Source: Mesorhizobium sp. AR02
Lineage (GTDB): Bacteria; Pseudomonadota; Alphaproteobacteria; Rhizobiales; Rhizobiaceae
Assembly (NCBI RefSeq): GCF_024746835.1
Contig: NZ_CP080531.1
Location: 2,232,001-2,296,000, forward strand
Reading direction: 5' to 3'
DNA: 64,000 bases
The notes beneath the pieces were generated by a model that saw only the letters and a list, made by a program, of their open reading frames with translations, was not told where the DNA came from and searched no databases. The position numbers and the translations under genes were made by a program. The stretch's first letter is position 1, and the number at the start of each line of letters is the position of its first letter. Shown here one piece after another: positions 27,920 through 37,874 of this stretch.

Positions 27920-29023
27920 TTGACCGTGAACGACGCAACCACCGGCCTGGATACGCTTGAAAGCTCACTTCTGGCCGACATCGCATCGGCCGCCGACGAG
28001 CCGGCCATCGAGGCTGTGCGCATCGCGGCCTTCGGCAAGAAGGGCACCGTGTCCGAGATGCTGAAGACGCTTGGCGCCATGACCGCCGAGGAGCGCCAGA
28101 TCAAGGGCCCCGTCATCAACGGCCTCAAGAACCGCGTCACCGAGGCGCTGACGGCCCGCAAGGCCGAACTCAGGGATGTTGCGATCGCCGCGCGACTGGC
28201 CGCCGAAAAGGTCGACGTGACCTTGCCGGTGCGGCAGTCGCCGGCCGAACGCGGCCGCATCCATCCGATCAGCCAGGTCATCGACGAGATCGCGGCGATC
28301 TTCGGCGATCTCGGTTTCGCCATCGCCGAAGGTCCCGATATCGAGACCGACTATTACAACTTCACCGCACTGAATTTCCCCGAGGGACATCCGGCGCGCG
28401 AGATGCACGACACCTTCTTCTTCCAGCCGGACGAGAAGGGCGAGCGCAAGCTTTTGCGCACCCACACCTCGCCGGTGCAGATACGCACCATGGAGAAGCA
28501 GAAGCCGCCGATCCGCATCGTCATCCCCGGCAAGACCTACCGCCAGGATTCGGACGCCACCCACTCGCCGATGTTCCATCAGGTCGAGGGTCTGGTGATC
28601 GACAGATCAGCCAATGTCGCCAACATGAAGTGGGTGTTGGAGGAGTTCTGCAAGGCGTTCTTCGAGGTGCCCTCGGTCAAGATGCGCTTCCGGCCCTCCT
28701 TCTTCCCGTTCACCGAGCCAAGCCTCGAGGTCGACATCCAGTGCGACCGCTCGCGACCCGGCGAAGTGCGCTTCGGTGAAGGCTCCGACTGGATGGAGAT
28801 CCTCGGCTGCGGCATGGTGCACCCCAACGTGCTGAGGGCCGGCGGGCTCGATCCCGACGAGTATCAGGGCTTTGCCTGGGGCATGGGCATCGACCGCATC
28901 GCCATGCTGAAATACGGCATGCCAGATCTGCGCGCCTTCTTCGACGCCGACGTGCGCTGGCTGTCGCACTACGGTTTCAGGCCACTGGACATGCCGACAC
29001 TGTTCGGCGGCTTGAGCGCATGA
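27920..29023 (+). CDS. pheS: Phenylalanine--tRNA ligase alpha subunit
   Basis: About 367 residues encode a class II synthetase alpha subunit. Motifs are clear: [11 protein letters not shown], the [10 protein letters not shown] segment as [41 protein letters not shown], and the motif 3 end [11 protein letters not shown]. It charges tRNA-Phe as an alpha2-beta2 enzyme with PheT. No ATG lies near the N-terminus: TTG (27920), GTG (27926) and a more distant GTG (27881) are all possible, and none has a clear ribosome site. It overlaps the next gene by four bases. Confidence 0.93.
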   Translation: MTVNDATTGLDTLESSLLADIASAADEPAIEAVRIAAFGKKGTVSEMLKTLGAMTAEERQIKGPVINGLKNRVTEALTARKAELRDVAIAARLAAEKVDVTLPVRQSPAERGRIHPISQVIDEIAAIFGDLGFAIAEGPDIETDYYNFTALNFPEGHPAREMHDTFFFQPDEKGERKLLRTHTSPVQIRTMEKQKPPIRIVIPGKTYRQDSDATHSPMFHQVEGLVIDRSANVANMKWVLEEFCKAFFEVPSVKMRFRPSFFPFTEPSLEVDIQCDRSRPGEVRFGEGSDWMEILGCGMVHPNVLRAGGLDPDEYQGFAWGMGIDRIAMLKYGMPDLRAFFDADVRWLSHYGFRPLDMPTLFGGLSA

Positions 29024-29442
29024 CAGCGCCCCACACCGGTGGCTGCCGCTGCGGTGCCGTGCGGTTCGAGGCTTCGGCTGAACCGCACCACGTCAGCTAT
29101 TGCCATTGCGGTGATTGCCGGCGGGCGAGCGGTGCGCCGGTATCGGCCTTTGTCGGCTTCCTGGCCGATCAGGTCGCCTTCACCGGCAAGGCGCTGAAGA
29201 TGTACGAGAACGGCCCGGTGACGCGCTCCTTCTGCGGCGTCTGCGGCTCGCCGATCGCCTATGTCGACGAGCGGCTGGAAGATCACATCTATTTCATGCT
29301 CGGCGCCATGGACATGCCGGCCGATTTCGAGCCGACGCACCATGCCTATGTCGGCGAGCAGCTACCTTTCCTGCATATGTCCGACGACTTGCCGAGACAC
29401 CTGAAATCAAGCGTCAAAAGACCAGACGGAACAGCCCCATGA
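29020..29442 (+). CDS. GFA (glutathione-dependent formaldehyde-activating/CENP-V) family zinc protein
   Basis: The 140-residue protein has [24 protein letters not shown] and SFCGVCGSP, the spaced cysteines that bind two zinc ions in the GFA/CENP-V fold. Family members are usually named for formaldehyde-glutathione adduct formation, but the function of most is untested. It is wedged between pheS and pheT with four-base overlaps on both sides (ATGA each), so all three should be co-translated. Confidence 0.9.
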   Translation: MTAPHTGGCRCGAVRFEASAEPHHVSYCHCGDCRRASGAPVSAFVGFLADQVAFTGKALKMYENGPVTRSFCGVCGSPIAYVDERLEDHIYFMLGAMDMPADFEPTHHAYVGEQLPFLHMSDDLPRHLKSSVKRPDGTAP

Positions 29443-31847
29443 AAATCACCCTCTCCTGGCTCAAGGATCATCTCGAGACCGACGCCTCGCTCAACGAGAT
29501 CGTCGAGCGGCTGACGTCGATCGGCCTCGAAGTCGAGCATGTCGACGACAAGTCGAGCCTGAAACCTTTCGTCATCGCCAAGGTGCTGACGGCGGTGCAG
29601 CATCCCGATGCCGACAGGCTGCGCGTGCTGACCGTCGATGCCGGCGACGGCAAGGCACCTGTTCAAGTGGTGTGCGGAGCGCCCAACGCCCGCGCCGGCC
29701 TGATCGGCGCCTTCGCCGCGCCCGGCACCTATGTGCCCGGCATCGACGTGACGCTGACGGTCGGCAAGATCCGTGGCGTCGAGAGCCATGGCATGATGTG
29801 TTCCGAGCGTGAGCTGGAACTGTCCGACGAGCACAACGGCATCATCGACCTGCCGGCCGACGCGCCGGTCGGCACCAGCTTTGCGTCCTATGCGCATCTC
29901 GACGATCCGGTCATCGAGATCAATTTGACGCCGAACCGGCCTGATGCCACCAGCGTTTACGGCATTGCCAGGGATCTGGCGGCAAGCGGGCTCGGACGGC
30001 TTGTGGGTGGCGCGATCATGCCGCATGTCGGCGAGGGGCTGTGCCCCATGAAGGTCACGATCGAGGCGCCGGAACTCTGCCCCGGCTTCGCGCTGACGAT
30101 GGTGAGTGGCGTCAAGAACGGCCCATCACCAAAATGGTTGCAGCAGCGCCTGATCGCCATTGGTTTGCGCCCGATCAGCGCCCTGGTCGACATCACCAAC
30201 TATGTCACTTTCGACCGCGGCCGGCCACTGCATGTGTTCGACGCCGCGAAGGTGGCCGGCAACCTCGTGGTGCGCCGCGCCAGGGACGGCGAAAAGGTGC
30301 TGGCGCTGGACGGCCGCGAGTACACGCTGACGCCGGAGATGTGCGTGATTGCTGACGACAATGGCGTCGAATCGATCGCCGGCATCATGGGCGGCGAACA
30401 TTCGGGCTGCGATGAGAGCACCACCGACGTGCTGATCGAATCGGCGCTCTGGGACCCGATCGCAACCGCCCGCACCGGCCGTGCGCTCGGCATCATCACC
30501 GACGCCCGCTACCGCTTCGAGCGCGGCGTCGACCCCGAATTCATGGTGCCGGGCGTCGAACTCGCGACCAGGTTGGTGCTCGATTTCTGCGGCGGAACGC
30601 CGACGGAAATGGAAGTGGCCGGCTATGCCGGGCACAAGCCGAAGATCGTGTCCTTCCCGCTGTCGGAAGTGAAGCGGCTGACGGGCATCGAGGTGCCTAA
30701 GGCGGAAAGCCTCGACATCCTGTCGCGCCTCGGTTTCAAGCCGCTGGGTTCGGGCAATGTCGTCGATGTGGCGGTGCCGTCCTGGCGGCCGGATGTCGAC
30801 GGCAAGGCCGACCTTGTCGAGGAGGTGATGCGCATCCACGGCGTCGACAACATCGCCCCGCAGCCGCTCGGCGCGCATGACGCGGTCAATTCGAAGATCC
30901 TGACCACGCTGCAGGTCCGCACCCGCACCGCCAAGCGGGCGCTTGCCGTGCGCGGCATGATGGAGGCCGTCACCTGGTCGTTCATCCCGGCCAAACATGC
31001 CGAACTGTTCGGCGGCGGCCAGACGGCGCTCAAGCTCGCCAACCCGATCGCCGCCGACATGTCCGACATGCGGCCATCGCTGCTACCGGGGCTGATCACC
31101 GCCGCCCAGCGCAATGCCGACAAGGGCATTGGCGACGTGGCGCTGTTCGAGGTCTCGGGCACGTATGAAGGCGACGGCGCCGACCAGCAGCGGCGCGTGG
31201 CCGCCGGCGTGCGCCGGGGCACCGCCAAGCTCGACGGCTCCGGCCGCAACTGGGCCGGCAATTCAGGCCCGGTCGGCGTGTTCGACGCCAAGGCCGATGC
31301 GATCGCCGCACTCGAAGCCTGCGGCGCGCCCGTCGACCGCCTCCAGATCGAAGCGGGCGGTCCGACCTGGTACCATCCCGGCCGCTCCGGCACGATCAAG
31401 CTGGGGCCGAAAACCGTGCTTGGCACGTTCGGCGAATTCCATCCGAAGACGATGGAAGGTCTAGACGTGTCCGGACCGCTGTGCGGCTTCGAAGTGTTCG
31501 TCGATGCCGTGCCCGAGCCGAAGGCCAAGCCGACCAAGACCAAGCCGAAGCTCGAGCTGTCCGCCTTCCAGGCCGTGAAGCGCGACTTCGCCTTCGTCGT
31601 CGACAAAACGGTCGAGGCCGGCACGCTGGTGCGCGCGGCGTTGGCGGCCGACAAGAAACTGATATCAGGCGTCTCGGTGTTCGATATCTTCGAAGGTGCG
31701 TCGCTCGGCGAGGGCAAAAAATCGATCGCCATCGAAGTGTCGATCCAGCCCGTCGAGAAGACGCTGGCCGACGAGGATTTCGAGGCGCTGGCCAAGCGCA
31801 TTGTCGAAAATGTCGGCAAGCAGACGGGTGGTGTGCTGAGGACGTAG
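29439..31847 (+). CDS. pheT: Phenylalanine--tRNA ligase beta subunit
   Basis: This 802-residue beta subunit starts [14 protein letters not shown]. It has the EMAP/tRNA-binding domain at residues 40-150, B3/B4 editing domain, B5 domain and the C-terminal anticodon-binding FDX-ACB domain ([16 protein letters not shown]). With PheS it charges tRNA-Phe and edits Tyr-tRNA-Phe. The start overlaps the GFA stop. A longer open frame upstream lies antisense or out of frame within the GFA gene and is not real. Confidence 0.97.
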   Translation: MKITLSWLKDHLETDASLNEIVERLTSIGLEVEHVDDKSSLKPFVIAKVLTAVQHPDADRLRVLTVDAGDGKAPVQVVCGAPNARAGLIGAFAAPGTYVPGIDVTLTVGKIRGVESHGMMCSERELELSDEHNGIIDLPADAPVGTSFASYAHLDDPVIEINLTPNRPDATSVYGIARDLAASGLGRLVGGAIMPHVGEGLCPMKVTIEAPELCPGFALTMVSGVKNGPSPKWLQQRLIAIGLRPISALVDITNYVTFDRGRPLHVFDAAKVAGNLVVRRARDGEKVLALDGREYTLTPEMCVIADDNGVESIAGIMGGEHSGCDESTTDVLIESALWDPIATARTGRALGIITDARYRFERGVDPEFMVPGVELATRLVLDFCGGTPTEMEVAGYAGHKPKIVSFPLSEVKRLTGIEVPKAESLDILSRLGFKPLGSGNVVDVAVPSWRPDVDGKADLVEEVMRIHGVDNIAPQPLGAHDAVNSKILTTLQVRTRTAKRALAVRGMMEAVTWSFIPAKHAELFGGGQTALKLANPIAADMSDMRPSLLPGLITAAQRNADKGIGDVALFEVSGTYEGDGADQQRRVAAGVRRGTAKLDGSGRNWAGNSGPVGVFDAKADAIAALEACGAPVDRLQIEAGGPTWYHPGRSGTIKLGPKTVLGTFGEFHPKTMEGLDVSGPLCGFEVFVDAVPEPKAKPTKTKPKLELSAFQAVKRDFAFVVDKTVEAGTLVRAALAADKKLISGVSVFDIFEGASLGEGKKSIAIEVSIQPVEKTLADEDFEALAKRIVENVGKQTGGVLRT

Positions 31848-31880
31848 AGCGGCTAACGCCGCCCTACGCACTTTGCCCTT

Positions 31881-31928
31881 ACGCAATTCCGGACGGAAAA
31901 CCGCTACGCACTTTTCCTGGAATTGCTT
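31881..31928. repeat. Dispersed palindromic repeat, family C copy 2
   Basis: The element runs from ACGCAATTCC through GGACGGAAAACCG to CCTGGAATTGCTT. It matches the copies at 27323 and 61303 in both ends and most of the middle. It lies just after pheT. Confidence 0.8.
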
Positions 31929-31970
31929 CCGAGGATTGCCGGCAGGTGGCGAATCGCCCTCCAAAGGGCG

Positions 31971-32572
31971 ATGGACCATCTGCGCTATTCCGGTCTGCCG
32001 TTCGAAGCACAACGGTCGGCGTTTCTCGACATCGTCGTGGCGGATCCGCTGGTCCGCGACGCGCTAGTCCGGGCTCGCGCGCTAGCTCTGCCGGACTGGC
32101 TGGTGGTTTCAGGGGCGCTCTATAACAGCGTCTGGAACCATCTGACGGGAAAGCCGTCCGGCTACGGCATCAAGGACGTCGACCTGTTCTATTTCGACGA
32201 CACGGACCTGTCCTATGAGGCCGAGGACGCTGTCATTCGCCGGGCGGCGCGGCATTTCGAAGGGCTGGCCCTGCCGGTCGAGGTGCGTAACCAGGCTCGG
32301 GTGCATCTGTGGTATCCGCAGAAATTCGGACAGCCCTGCCATGCTATCTCAGTTCAAGCCAATCCGTCAGCCATTTCGCCTCGAAGACGCATGCGGTTGG
32401 GGTGCGCTACGACGCTGGCGGGCAGTTGGAGCTGGTGGCGCCGTTCGGGCTGGATGATCTCTTTTCGTTTCGCATCACGCCGAACCGGGTGACGGATAAT
32501 CAGCGCACGCATGAGGCCAAGGGCGCTCGGGCGAAGGAGGCTTGGCCGGAGATCACTGTCTCGCCCTGGTAG
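31971..32572 (+). pseudogene. Nucleotidyltransferase family protein (DUF925/COG3575), frameshifted
   Basis: The first 123 residues are a good match in style to the DUF925 nucleotidyltransferase family: a GALYNSVWN helix followed by GIKDVDLFYFDD with the metal-binding Asp-X-Asp. After FGQPC (ending 32339) the frame turns into an arginine-rich run that looks like nonsense. The expected sequence (LELVAPFGLDDLFSFRITPN) continues in the frame two positions over from 32342 and stops at 32572. Two extra bases, or one lost, around 32340 explain this. It is either a decayed gene or a sequencing error. Confidence 0.75.
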
Positions 32573-32721
32573 GATCAACCCGTTCGAAGCCCCCGGGCGC
32601 GCCGGCGTGACCGCTACAATCGTCACCGGCGTTGTGTGAATCTGAGCGAGGCCATCTATTTTGAACATAGACAGCCGTGTCCGCATGTGAAGAATGGACC
32701 TCACCGATGGAGAGGCACCCA

Positions 32722-32958
32722 ATGATCGCTGACAAAGCCGGATACAAGAGGGAGCGGAGCTATGTCCTTCGGAAATATGGCAGGTCCGTCGAAACCTGCC
32801 ATGTCGCTCACGTTAAGCGCGTGTTAGGCCTTACAAAGGGGCCAGCGCCAAACCGGATTGACCCCAGCGTCGGCGTTAAGGACTGCCCGCTCGCTCTATG
32901 GCCCATAGTCGAGGAAGCCGTCCGACATGTCCACGCCGCCAAGCTGGCGAGTATGTAA
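32722..32958 (+). CDS. Small protein of unknown function in a decayed region
   Basis: The 78-residue product begins MIADKAGYKRERSYV, with GGAGAGG seven bases before the ATG. It is basic, with tyrosines and an HVKRVLGL helix, and has no signal or membrane segment. Composition is less GC-rich than the neighbours. It lies between two broken genes, immediately before the HNH-like pseudogene (spacing five bases), so the two may once have been an operon. I recognise no family. Confidence 0.5.
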   Translation: MIADKAGYKRERSYVLRKYGRSVETCHVAHVKRVLGLTKGPAPNRIDPSVGVKDCPLALWPIVEEAVRHVHAAKLASM

Positions 32959-32963
32959 AGTTT

Positions 32964-33308
32964 ATGCCCAATCGGAACCTCACAATTGACGAACTAGGAA
33001 GGGCCAATGAGCTACTGACGAAGGTCAGGGCACAACTTGCGGAATTGGCCGGCGACGACCCTCTGCTGCTTTTTGCCTATCGCCGAAAAGTGGTGATGAA
33101 AGAAGCAAACCGGCCCACCGTAACAAACTCAAAGCGCTGAAATGGGGATTGCAGGAGCGAAAGTGCGCTCACTGTGGCGAAGAAATGCCGCTCAAATATT
33201 CTGAGCTAAGATCGACAGAACGCGGCTGACGGCTACACGGAAGAAAATACCGAACTCGTACATGCCAAGTGCCACTATGAACGGCAGGCCGCCAAGCGCT
33301 ATACGTGA
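32964..33308 (+). pseudogene. HNH-like zinc-binding protein, broken by two frameshifts
   Basis: Three frames join into one plausible protein. Frame 1 from ATG 32964 gives MPNRNLTIDELGRAN through AYRRKV. A shift near 33090 (probably with a small deletion) leads to DERSKPAHRNKLKALKWG and CAHCGEEMPLKYSEL. One extra A at about 33209 then leads to NAADGYTEENTELVHAKCH, ending at TGA 33308. The CXXC plus N-X-D-GYT-N-LVHXXCH layout is HNH-endonuclease-like. No intact frame covers the whole, so it is not functional as it stands. Confidence 0.7.
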
Positions 33309-33337
33309 TTGTTGGCTTGCAAAGGTTAATCGGTCCG

Positions 33338-33363
33338 AAAAGGGGCGCCTCGGCGCCCTTTTT
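33338..33363. terminator. Bidirectional rho-independent terminator
   Basis: GGGGCGCC and GGCGCCC arms with a two-base loop are flanked by A and T runs on either side. It lies between the HNH-like pseudogene and the converging aldo/keto reductase gene and can serve both. Confidence 0.75.
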
Positions 33364-33383
33364 GATGTTTGCTCGATCACCGG

Positions 33384-34382
<999 letters not shown>

Positions 34383-34475
34383 GCGTCTCCTTGTTGTGAT
34401 GGGAAGGATTTAGTGCCTTGCCTTGTGTTCGATAATCGGCTCATCTGAGCACGGGCCGTTCTATAAAATAGATCA

Positions 34476-35366
34476 ATGAACCGAGCACATCTTTCACAGC
34501 TGGCGGTGCTGGCAACCGTTGCCCAGTGCGGCAGCTTTCGCGGCGCGGCCAGGGAATTGGCCATCGCGCCGTCGGCTGTCAGCCACGCCGTGTCCAGCCT
34601 GGAGGCGCGGCTTGGCGTGCGGCTCTTGGCGCGCAGCACCCGCAGCGTCGCTCCGACCGAGGAAGGCGCGCAGTTGCTGGAGAGGCTGCGTCCGGCTCTG
34701 TCGGAAATCGACCTAGCGCTGGAGACGGCGGTCGAGGCGCGCGACCGGCCGGCCGGGAACCTGCGGCTCAGCGTGCCGCGTACCGCCGCCCATCTGGTAT
34801 TGACGCCACGGCTCAGCGCCTTTGCCGCCGCCTATCCCGACATCGTGCTGGAGATCGTCATCGAGGACCGCTTCACCGATGTCGTCGAGGGCGGTTTCGA
34901 TGCCGGTGTGCGGCTCGGCGAGAGCCTGCAGCGCGACATGATCGCGGTGCGCATCGGACCGGACATGCGCGGCGCGGTGGTCGGCGCGCCATCCTATTTT
35001 GCCGAGCGCCCCAAGCCGCACCACCCGCGCGATCTTGCCGGCCATCGCTGTATCCGCTTCCGCTTCTCCAGCGGCATCCTCTACCGCTGGGAGTTCGCGA
35101 AAAGCGGTGAGGAGATCGAGATTGCCGCGCAGGGGCCGCTGATCCTCGACGAGGACCATCTGATCGCGCAGGCTGCGGTCGACGGCGCTGGGCTCGCCTT
35201 CGTTTTCGAGGACTATGTCCGCGCCCCGCTCGCCGACGGCAGGCTGATCCGCGTGCTGGAGGACTGGTGCCCGTCCTTCGACGGGTTCTTCGTCTATTAT
35301 CCGAGCAGTCGCCATATGCGGCCAGCGCTGAGGGCGTTTGTCGATTTCTTCAAGGTGAGTGGGTAG
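34476..35366 (+). CDS. LysR-family transcriptional regulator
   Basis: The 296-residue regulator has an N-terminal winged helix-turn-helix (GSFRGAARELAIAPSAVS, residues 17-34) and a C-terminal periplasmic-binding-like effector domain. It belongs to the CrgA-like subgroup often divergent from oxidoreductase genes. The shared 93-base gap with the aldo/keto reductase suggests it controls that gene. No effector can be read from the sequence. Confidence 0.93.
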   Translation: MNRAHLSQLAVLATVAQCGSFRGAARELAIAPSAVSHAVSSLEARLGVRLLARSTRSVAPTEEGAQLLERLRPALSEIDLALETAVEARDRPAGNLRLSVPRTAAHLVLTPRLSAFAAAYPDIVLEIVIEDRFTDVVEGGFDAGVRLGESLQRDMIAVRIGPDMRGAVVGAPSYFAERPKPHHPRDLAGHRCIRFRFSSGILYRWEFAKSGEEIEIAAQGPLILDEDHLIAQAAVDGAGLAFVFEDYVRAPLADGRLIRVLEDWCPSFDGFFVYYPSSRHMRPALRAFVDFFKVSG

Positions 35367-35369
35367 GGA

Positions 35370-35505
35370 ACCCTCCCCCTTGTGGGGAGGGTCGGCTCGC
35401 AGTCGCAGCGAAGCGGAGATTGCGAGCCGGGGTGGGGGTAGCGCCCTACGAGGCCCCCCACCCCGATCCGCTTCGCGGATCGACCCTCCCCACAAGGGGG
35501 AGGGT
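35370..35505. repeat. Long composite inverted repeat, family D copy 1
   Basis: The outer 23-base ends (ACCCTCCCCC... and ...GGGGGAGGGT) are near-perfect inverted copies and each is itself a hairpin. Inside are smaller dyads (GGCTCGCA / TGCGAGCC; GATCCGC / GCGGATC) and a GGGGTGGGGG / CCCCCCACCCC pair. The whole unit folds as a branched structure. A shorter relative lies at 43474-43572. Confidence 0.85.
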
Positions 35506-35549
35506 GAAGAGCGCTGGAAGAAAGCTGTCCCTGCATTCGTTCGCCTCCC

Positions 35550-36122
35550 ATGCAGGCATCAATCACCAACACACCAACCCGCTACGGCTGGGCGATGATC
35601 ATCCTCCACTGGCTGATCGGGATCATCTTCATCGGCCAGTTCGCCCTCGGCTTCATCATGGTGCGACTGACCAGCCAACGCACCGCCTTCGAGCTGATCC
35701 AGCTGCACAAATCCCTGGGTTTTCTGCTGCTTGGCCTCATCATCCTGCGTATCGCCTGGCGGCTCGGCAATGCGGCGCCGCCGCTGCCGTCTTCGGTCGG
35801 CGCCCTGGAGCGGAGTTCAGCACCGCTCGCGCATCTGGCGCTCTATGCCTTCCAGATCGCCTTGCCCTTGTCGGGCTGGGCGCTGGTTTCGGTCTCGACG
35901 CTGGAAATCCCGACCATGCCGTTCAACCTGTTCGTGATGCCCAATCTGCCGCTCGCCGAATCCGATGCCGCCGAAAGCTTCTGGGCGGCAGCGCACTGGT
36001 ATCTCGCCTATGCCGGCATCGCGCTCGTCGCGCTCCATGTCGGCGCGGCCCTGCGTCACCACTTCCTGCTGCGCGACAGCGTGCTCACGCGCATGATCAC
36101 GCCTTCGTCAGACGGGGAATAG
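35550..36122 (+). CDS. Cytochrome b561
   Basis: This 190-residue integral membrane protein has four hydrophobic helices. Heme-ligand histidines are placed as in bacterial b561 (ILHWLIGIIF, QLHKSLGF, AHWYLAYAGIALVALHVGAALRHHF). It transfers electrons across the inner membrane, often from quinol. yceI follows after 68 bases, a frequent pairing. The ATG precedes RYGWAMIILHW, the usual N-terminus. Confidence 0.92.
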   Translation: MQASITNTPTRYGWAMIILHWLIGIIFIGQFALGFIMVRLTSQRTAFELIQLHKSLGFLLLGLIILRIAWRLGNAAPPLPSSVGALERSSAPLAHLALYAFQIALPLSGWALVSVSTLEIPTMPFNLFVMPNLPLAESDAAESFWAAAHWYLAYAGIALVALHVGAALRHHFLLRDSVLTRMITPSSDGE

Positions 36123-36190
36123 ACCGGCGACCACGCTCGTTTGTGGGGTGAGGACGCGAAAAGCGTTGCCTCCAGGAAAGGATCAATCCC

Positions 36191-36766
36191 ATGCATGCGC
36201 GCATCCTTGGATTCGCCGCTTTTGCCGCATGCCTTGCCGTGCCCGCAGCCGCGGCAGTGGCGCTGAGCGACGCCGCCGGTAGCTACACGGTCAGCCCGGC
36301 AGGCTCCAGCATCCGTTTCACCATCGGCAAGGCCGGTGGCGGCGGCTTCGATGGCGCCTTCGCCCGCTTCAAGGGCACGATCCGCATCGACAATGGGGAT
36401 GTCGGCCGCTCGAAGGTCGACCTCACCATCTATCCGGAAAGCGTCGGCACCGGCCAGGGCCGCATCGATGCGTTCCTGCGCTCCGACGCGGTGTTCGATG
36501 CGGCCAACAGCCCCGAGATCCAGTTCCGCTCGATCAGCGTGACCCGCACCGGCGACACGTCAGCCCTCGTCACCGGCAGGCTGACGGCGCGCGGCAAGAC
36601 GTTTCCGGAAAAATTCACGGCCGAGCTCAACGGGTTGAAGGGCGGCACGATAAAATTCCATGTCACCGGCAAGGTGCTGCGGTCGCGCTACGGCATGGAT
36701 GTCGGCACGCCGCTCTATTCCAACGTCGTCGACTTCGACATGACGCTGACGGGCAAGCGGGGTTAG
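36191..36766 (+). CDS. YceI family periplasmic protein
   Basis: The 191-residue protein has a clear signal peptide (FAAFAACLAVPAAAAVA, residues 8-24). A lipocalin-like YceI domain follows, with SIRFTIGKAGGG, FARFKGTIRID and the conserved FDMTLTGKR end. YceI proteins bind polyisoprenoids in the periplasm. It lies just after cytochrome b561 in the same direction, and the two are probably co-transcribed. AGGAAAGGATC supplies the ribosome site. Confidence 0.93.
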   Translation: MHARILGFAAFAACLAVPAAAAVALSDAAGSYTVSPAGSSIRFTIGKAGGGGFDGAFARFKGTIRIDNGDVGRSKVDLTIYPESVGTGQGRIDAFLRSDAVFDAANSPEIQFRSISVTRTGDTSALVTGRLTARGKTFPEKFTAELNGLKGGTIKFHVTGKVLRSRYGMDVGTPLYSNVVDFDMTLTGKRG

Positions 36767-36844
36767 TTGCTACGGCACTTCGCATTGGCTTTTCCATCGA
36801 TTTCGGGCAAACCTCGTCTGATGTAACCGACATGGAGATGCGTG

Positions 36845-37831
36845 ATGTTCCGATGGGGTGTGTTGTCGACGGCCAAGATCGGCCGCGAGCAGTTGTTGCC
36901 GGCAATCGTCGAGGCGGAGAACGGCGTGCTGTCGGCGATCGCCAGCCGCGACCTGTCGAAGGCCAAGGCCTTGGGTGAGCGGTTTGGCGCGCGCCATGCC
37001 TTCGGCTCCTACGAGGAACTGCTCGCTTCCAAAGAAGTCGATGGCGTCTATATCCCGCTGCCGACATCGCAGCATGTCGAATGGACGGCGAAAGCCATCG
37101 AAGCGGGAAAACATGTGCTGGTCGAGAAGCCTCTCGCGCTCGACGCCAAAGACATCGCGCCGCTGATCAAGCTGCGCGACGCCAAGAAAGTGCTGGTCTG
37201 CGAAGCCTTCATGGTCATCTACCACCCGCAATGGATCAAGGTGCGCGACCTCATCGCCAGCGGCGCCATCGGCCGGCTGCGCCATGTGCAGGGCGCGTTC
37301 TCCTACTACAATGTCGACCCCAACAACATGCGCAACCAGCTCGACCTCGGCGGCGGCGCGCTGCCCGACATCGGCGTCTATCCGACGGTGTCGACGCGCT
37401 TTTCGACCGGCAAGGAGCCGCTGCGCGTTCAGGCGACGATCGAGCGCGACAAGAAATTCGGTACCGACATCTATTCCTCGATCCGCGCCGATTTCGGCGA
37501 CTTCGAACTGTCCTTCTATTTGTCGACGCAGATGGCGGCGCGCCAGGTGATGGTGTTCCACGGCGAGAAGGGTTTCATCGAGGTCTTTTCCCCGTTCAAT
37601 GCCGGGCTCTACGATCATCACCGCATCGAATTGCACAACCAGAACCACACCGAGGCGCAGGTGTTCCGCTTCCCCGGCACGCAGCAGTACCGGCTGGAGG
37701 TCGAGACCTTCGCGCGCGCCGCACAGGGCGGCAAGGAGCGTGTCTTCACGCTGGAGGAATCCGTGCTCAACCAGAAGGTCATCGATGCCATCTTCCGCGC
37801 CGGCGGCAAGGACGGCTGGGAGGCCGTCTAA
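36845..37831 (+). CDS. Gfo/Idh/MocA family oxidoreductase
   Basis: The 328-residue NAD(P)-dependent dehydrogenase has an N-terminal Rossmann fold ([15 protein letters not shown]) and the EKPLAL motif carrying the catalytic lysine, followed by the MocA C-terminal sheet domain. It probably oxidises or reduces a sugar or inositol derivative; the substrate cannot be told. A GTG three bases upstream is possible but the ATG after GGAG is preferred. The next gene, a flavoprotein, is 43 bases downstream in the same direction. Confidence 0.9.
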   Translation: MFRWGVLSTAKIGREQLLPAIVEAENGVLSAIASRDLSKAKALGERFGARHAFGSYEELLASKEVDGVYIPLPTSQHVEWTAKAIEAGKHVLVEKPLALDAKDIAPLIKLRDAKKVLVCEAFMVIYHPQWIKVRDLIASGAIGRLRHVQGAFSYYNVDPNNMRNQLDLGGGALPDIGVYPTVSTRFSTGKEPLRVQATIERDKKFGTDIYSSIRADFGDFELSFYLSTQMAARQVMVFHGEKGFIEVFSPFNAGLYDHHRIELHNQNHTEAQVFRFPGTQQYRLEVETFARAAQGGKERVFTLEESVLNQKVIDAIFRAGGKDGWEAV

Positions 37832-37874
37832 CTCCTCTCTGCAATAAAATAGCCGGCTAATTCTGGGAGGAAAA

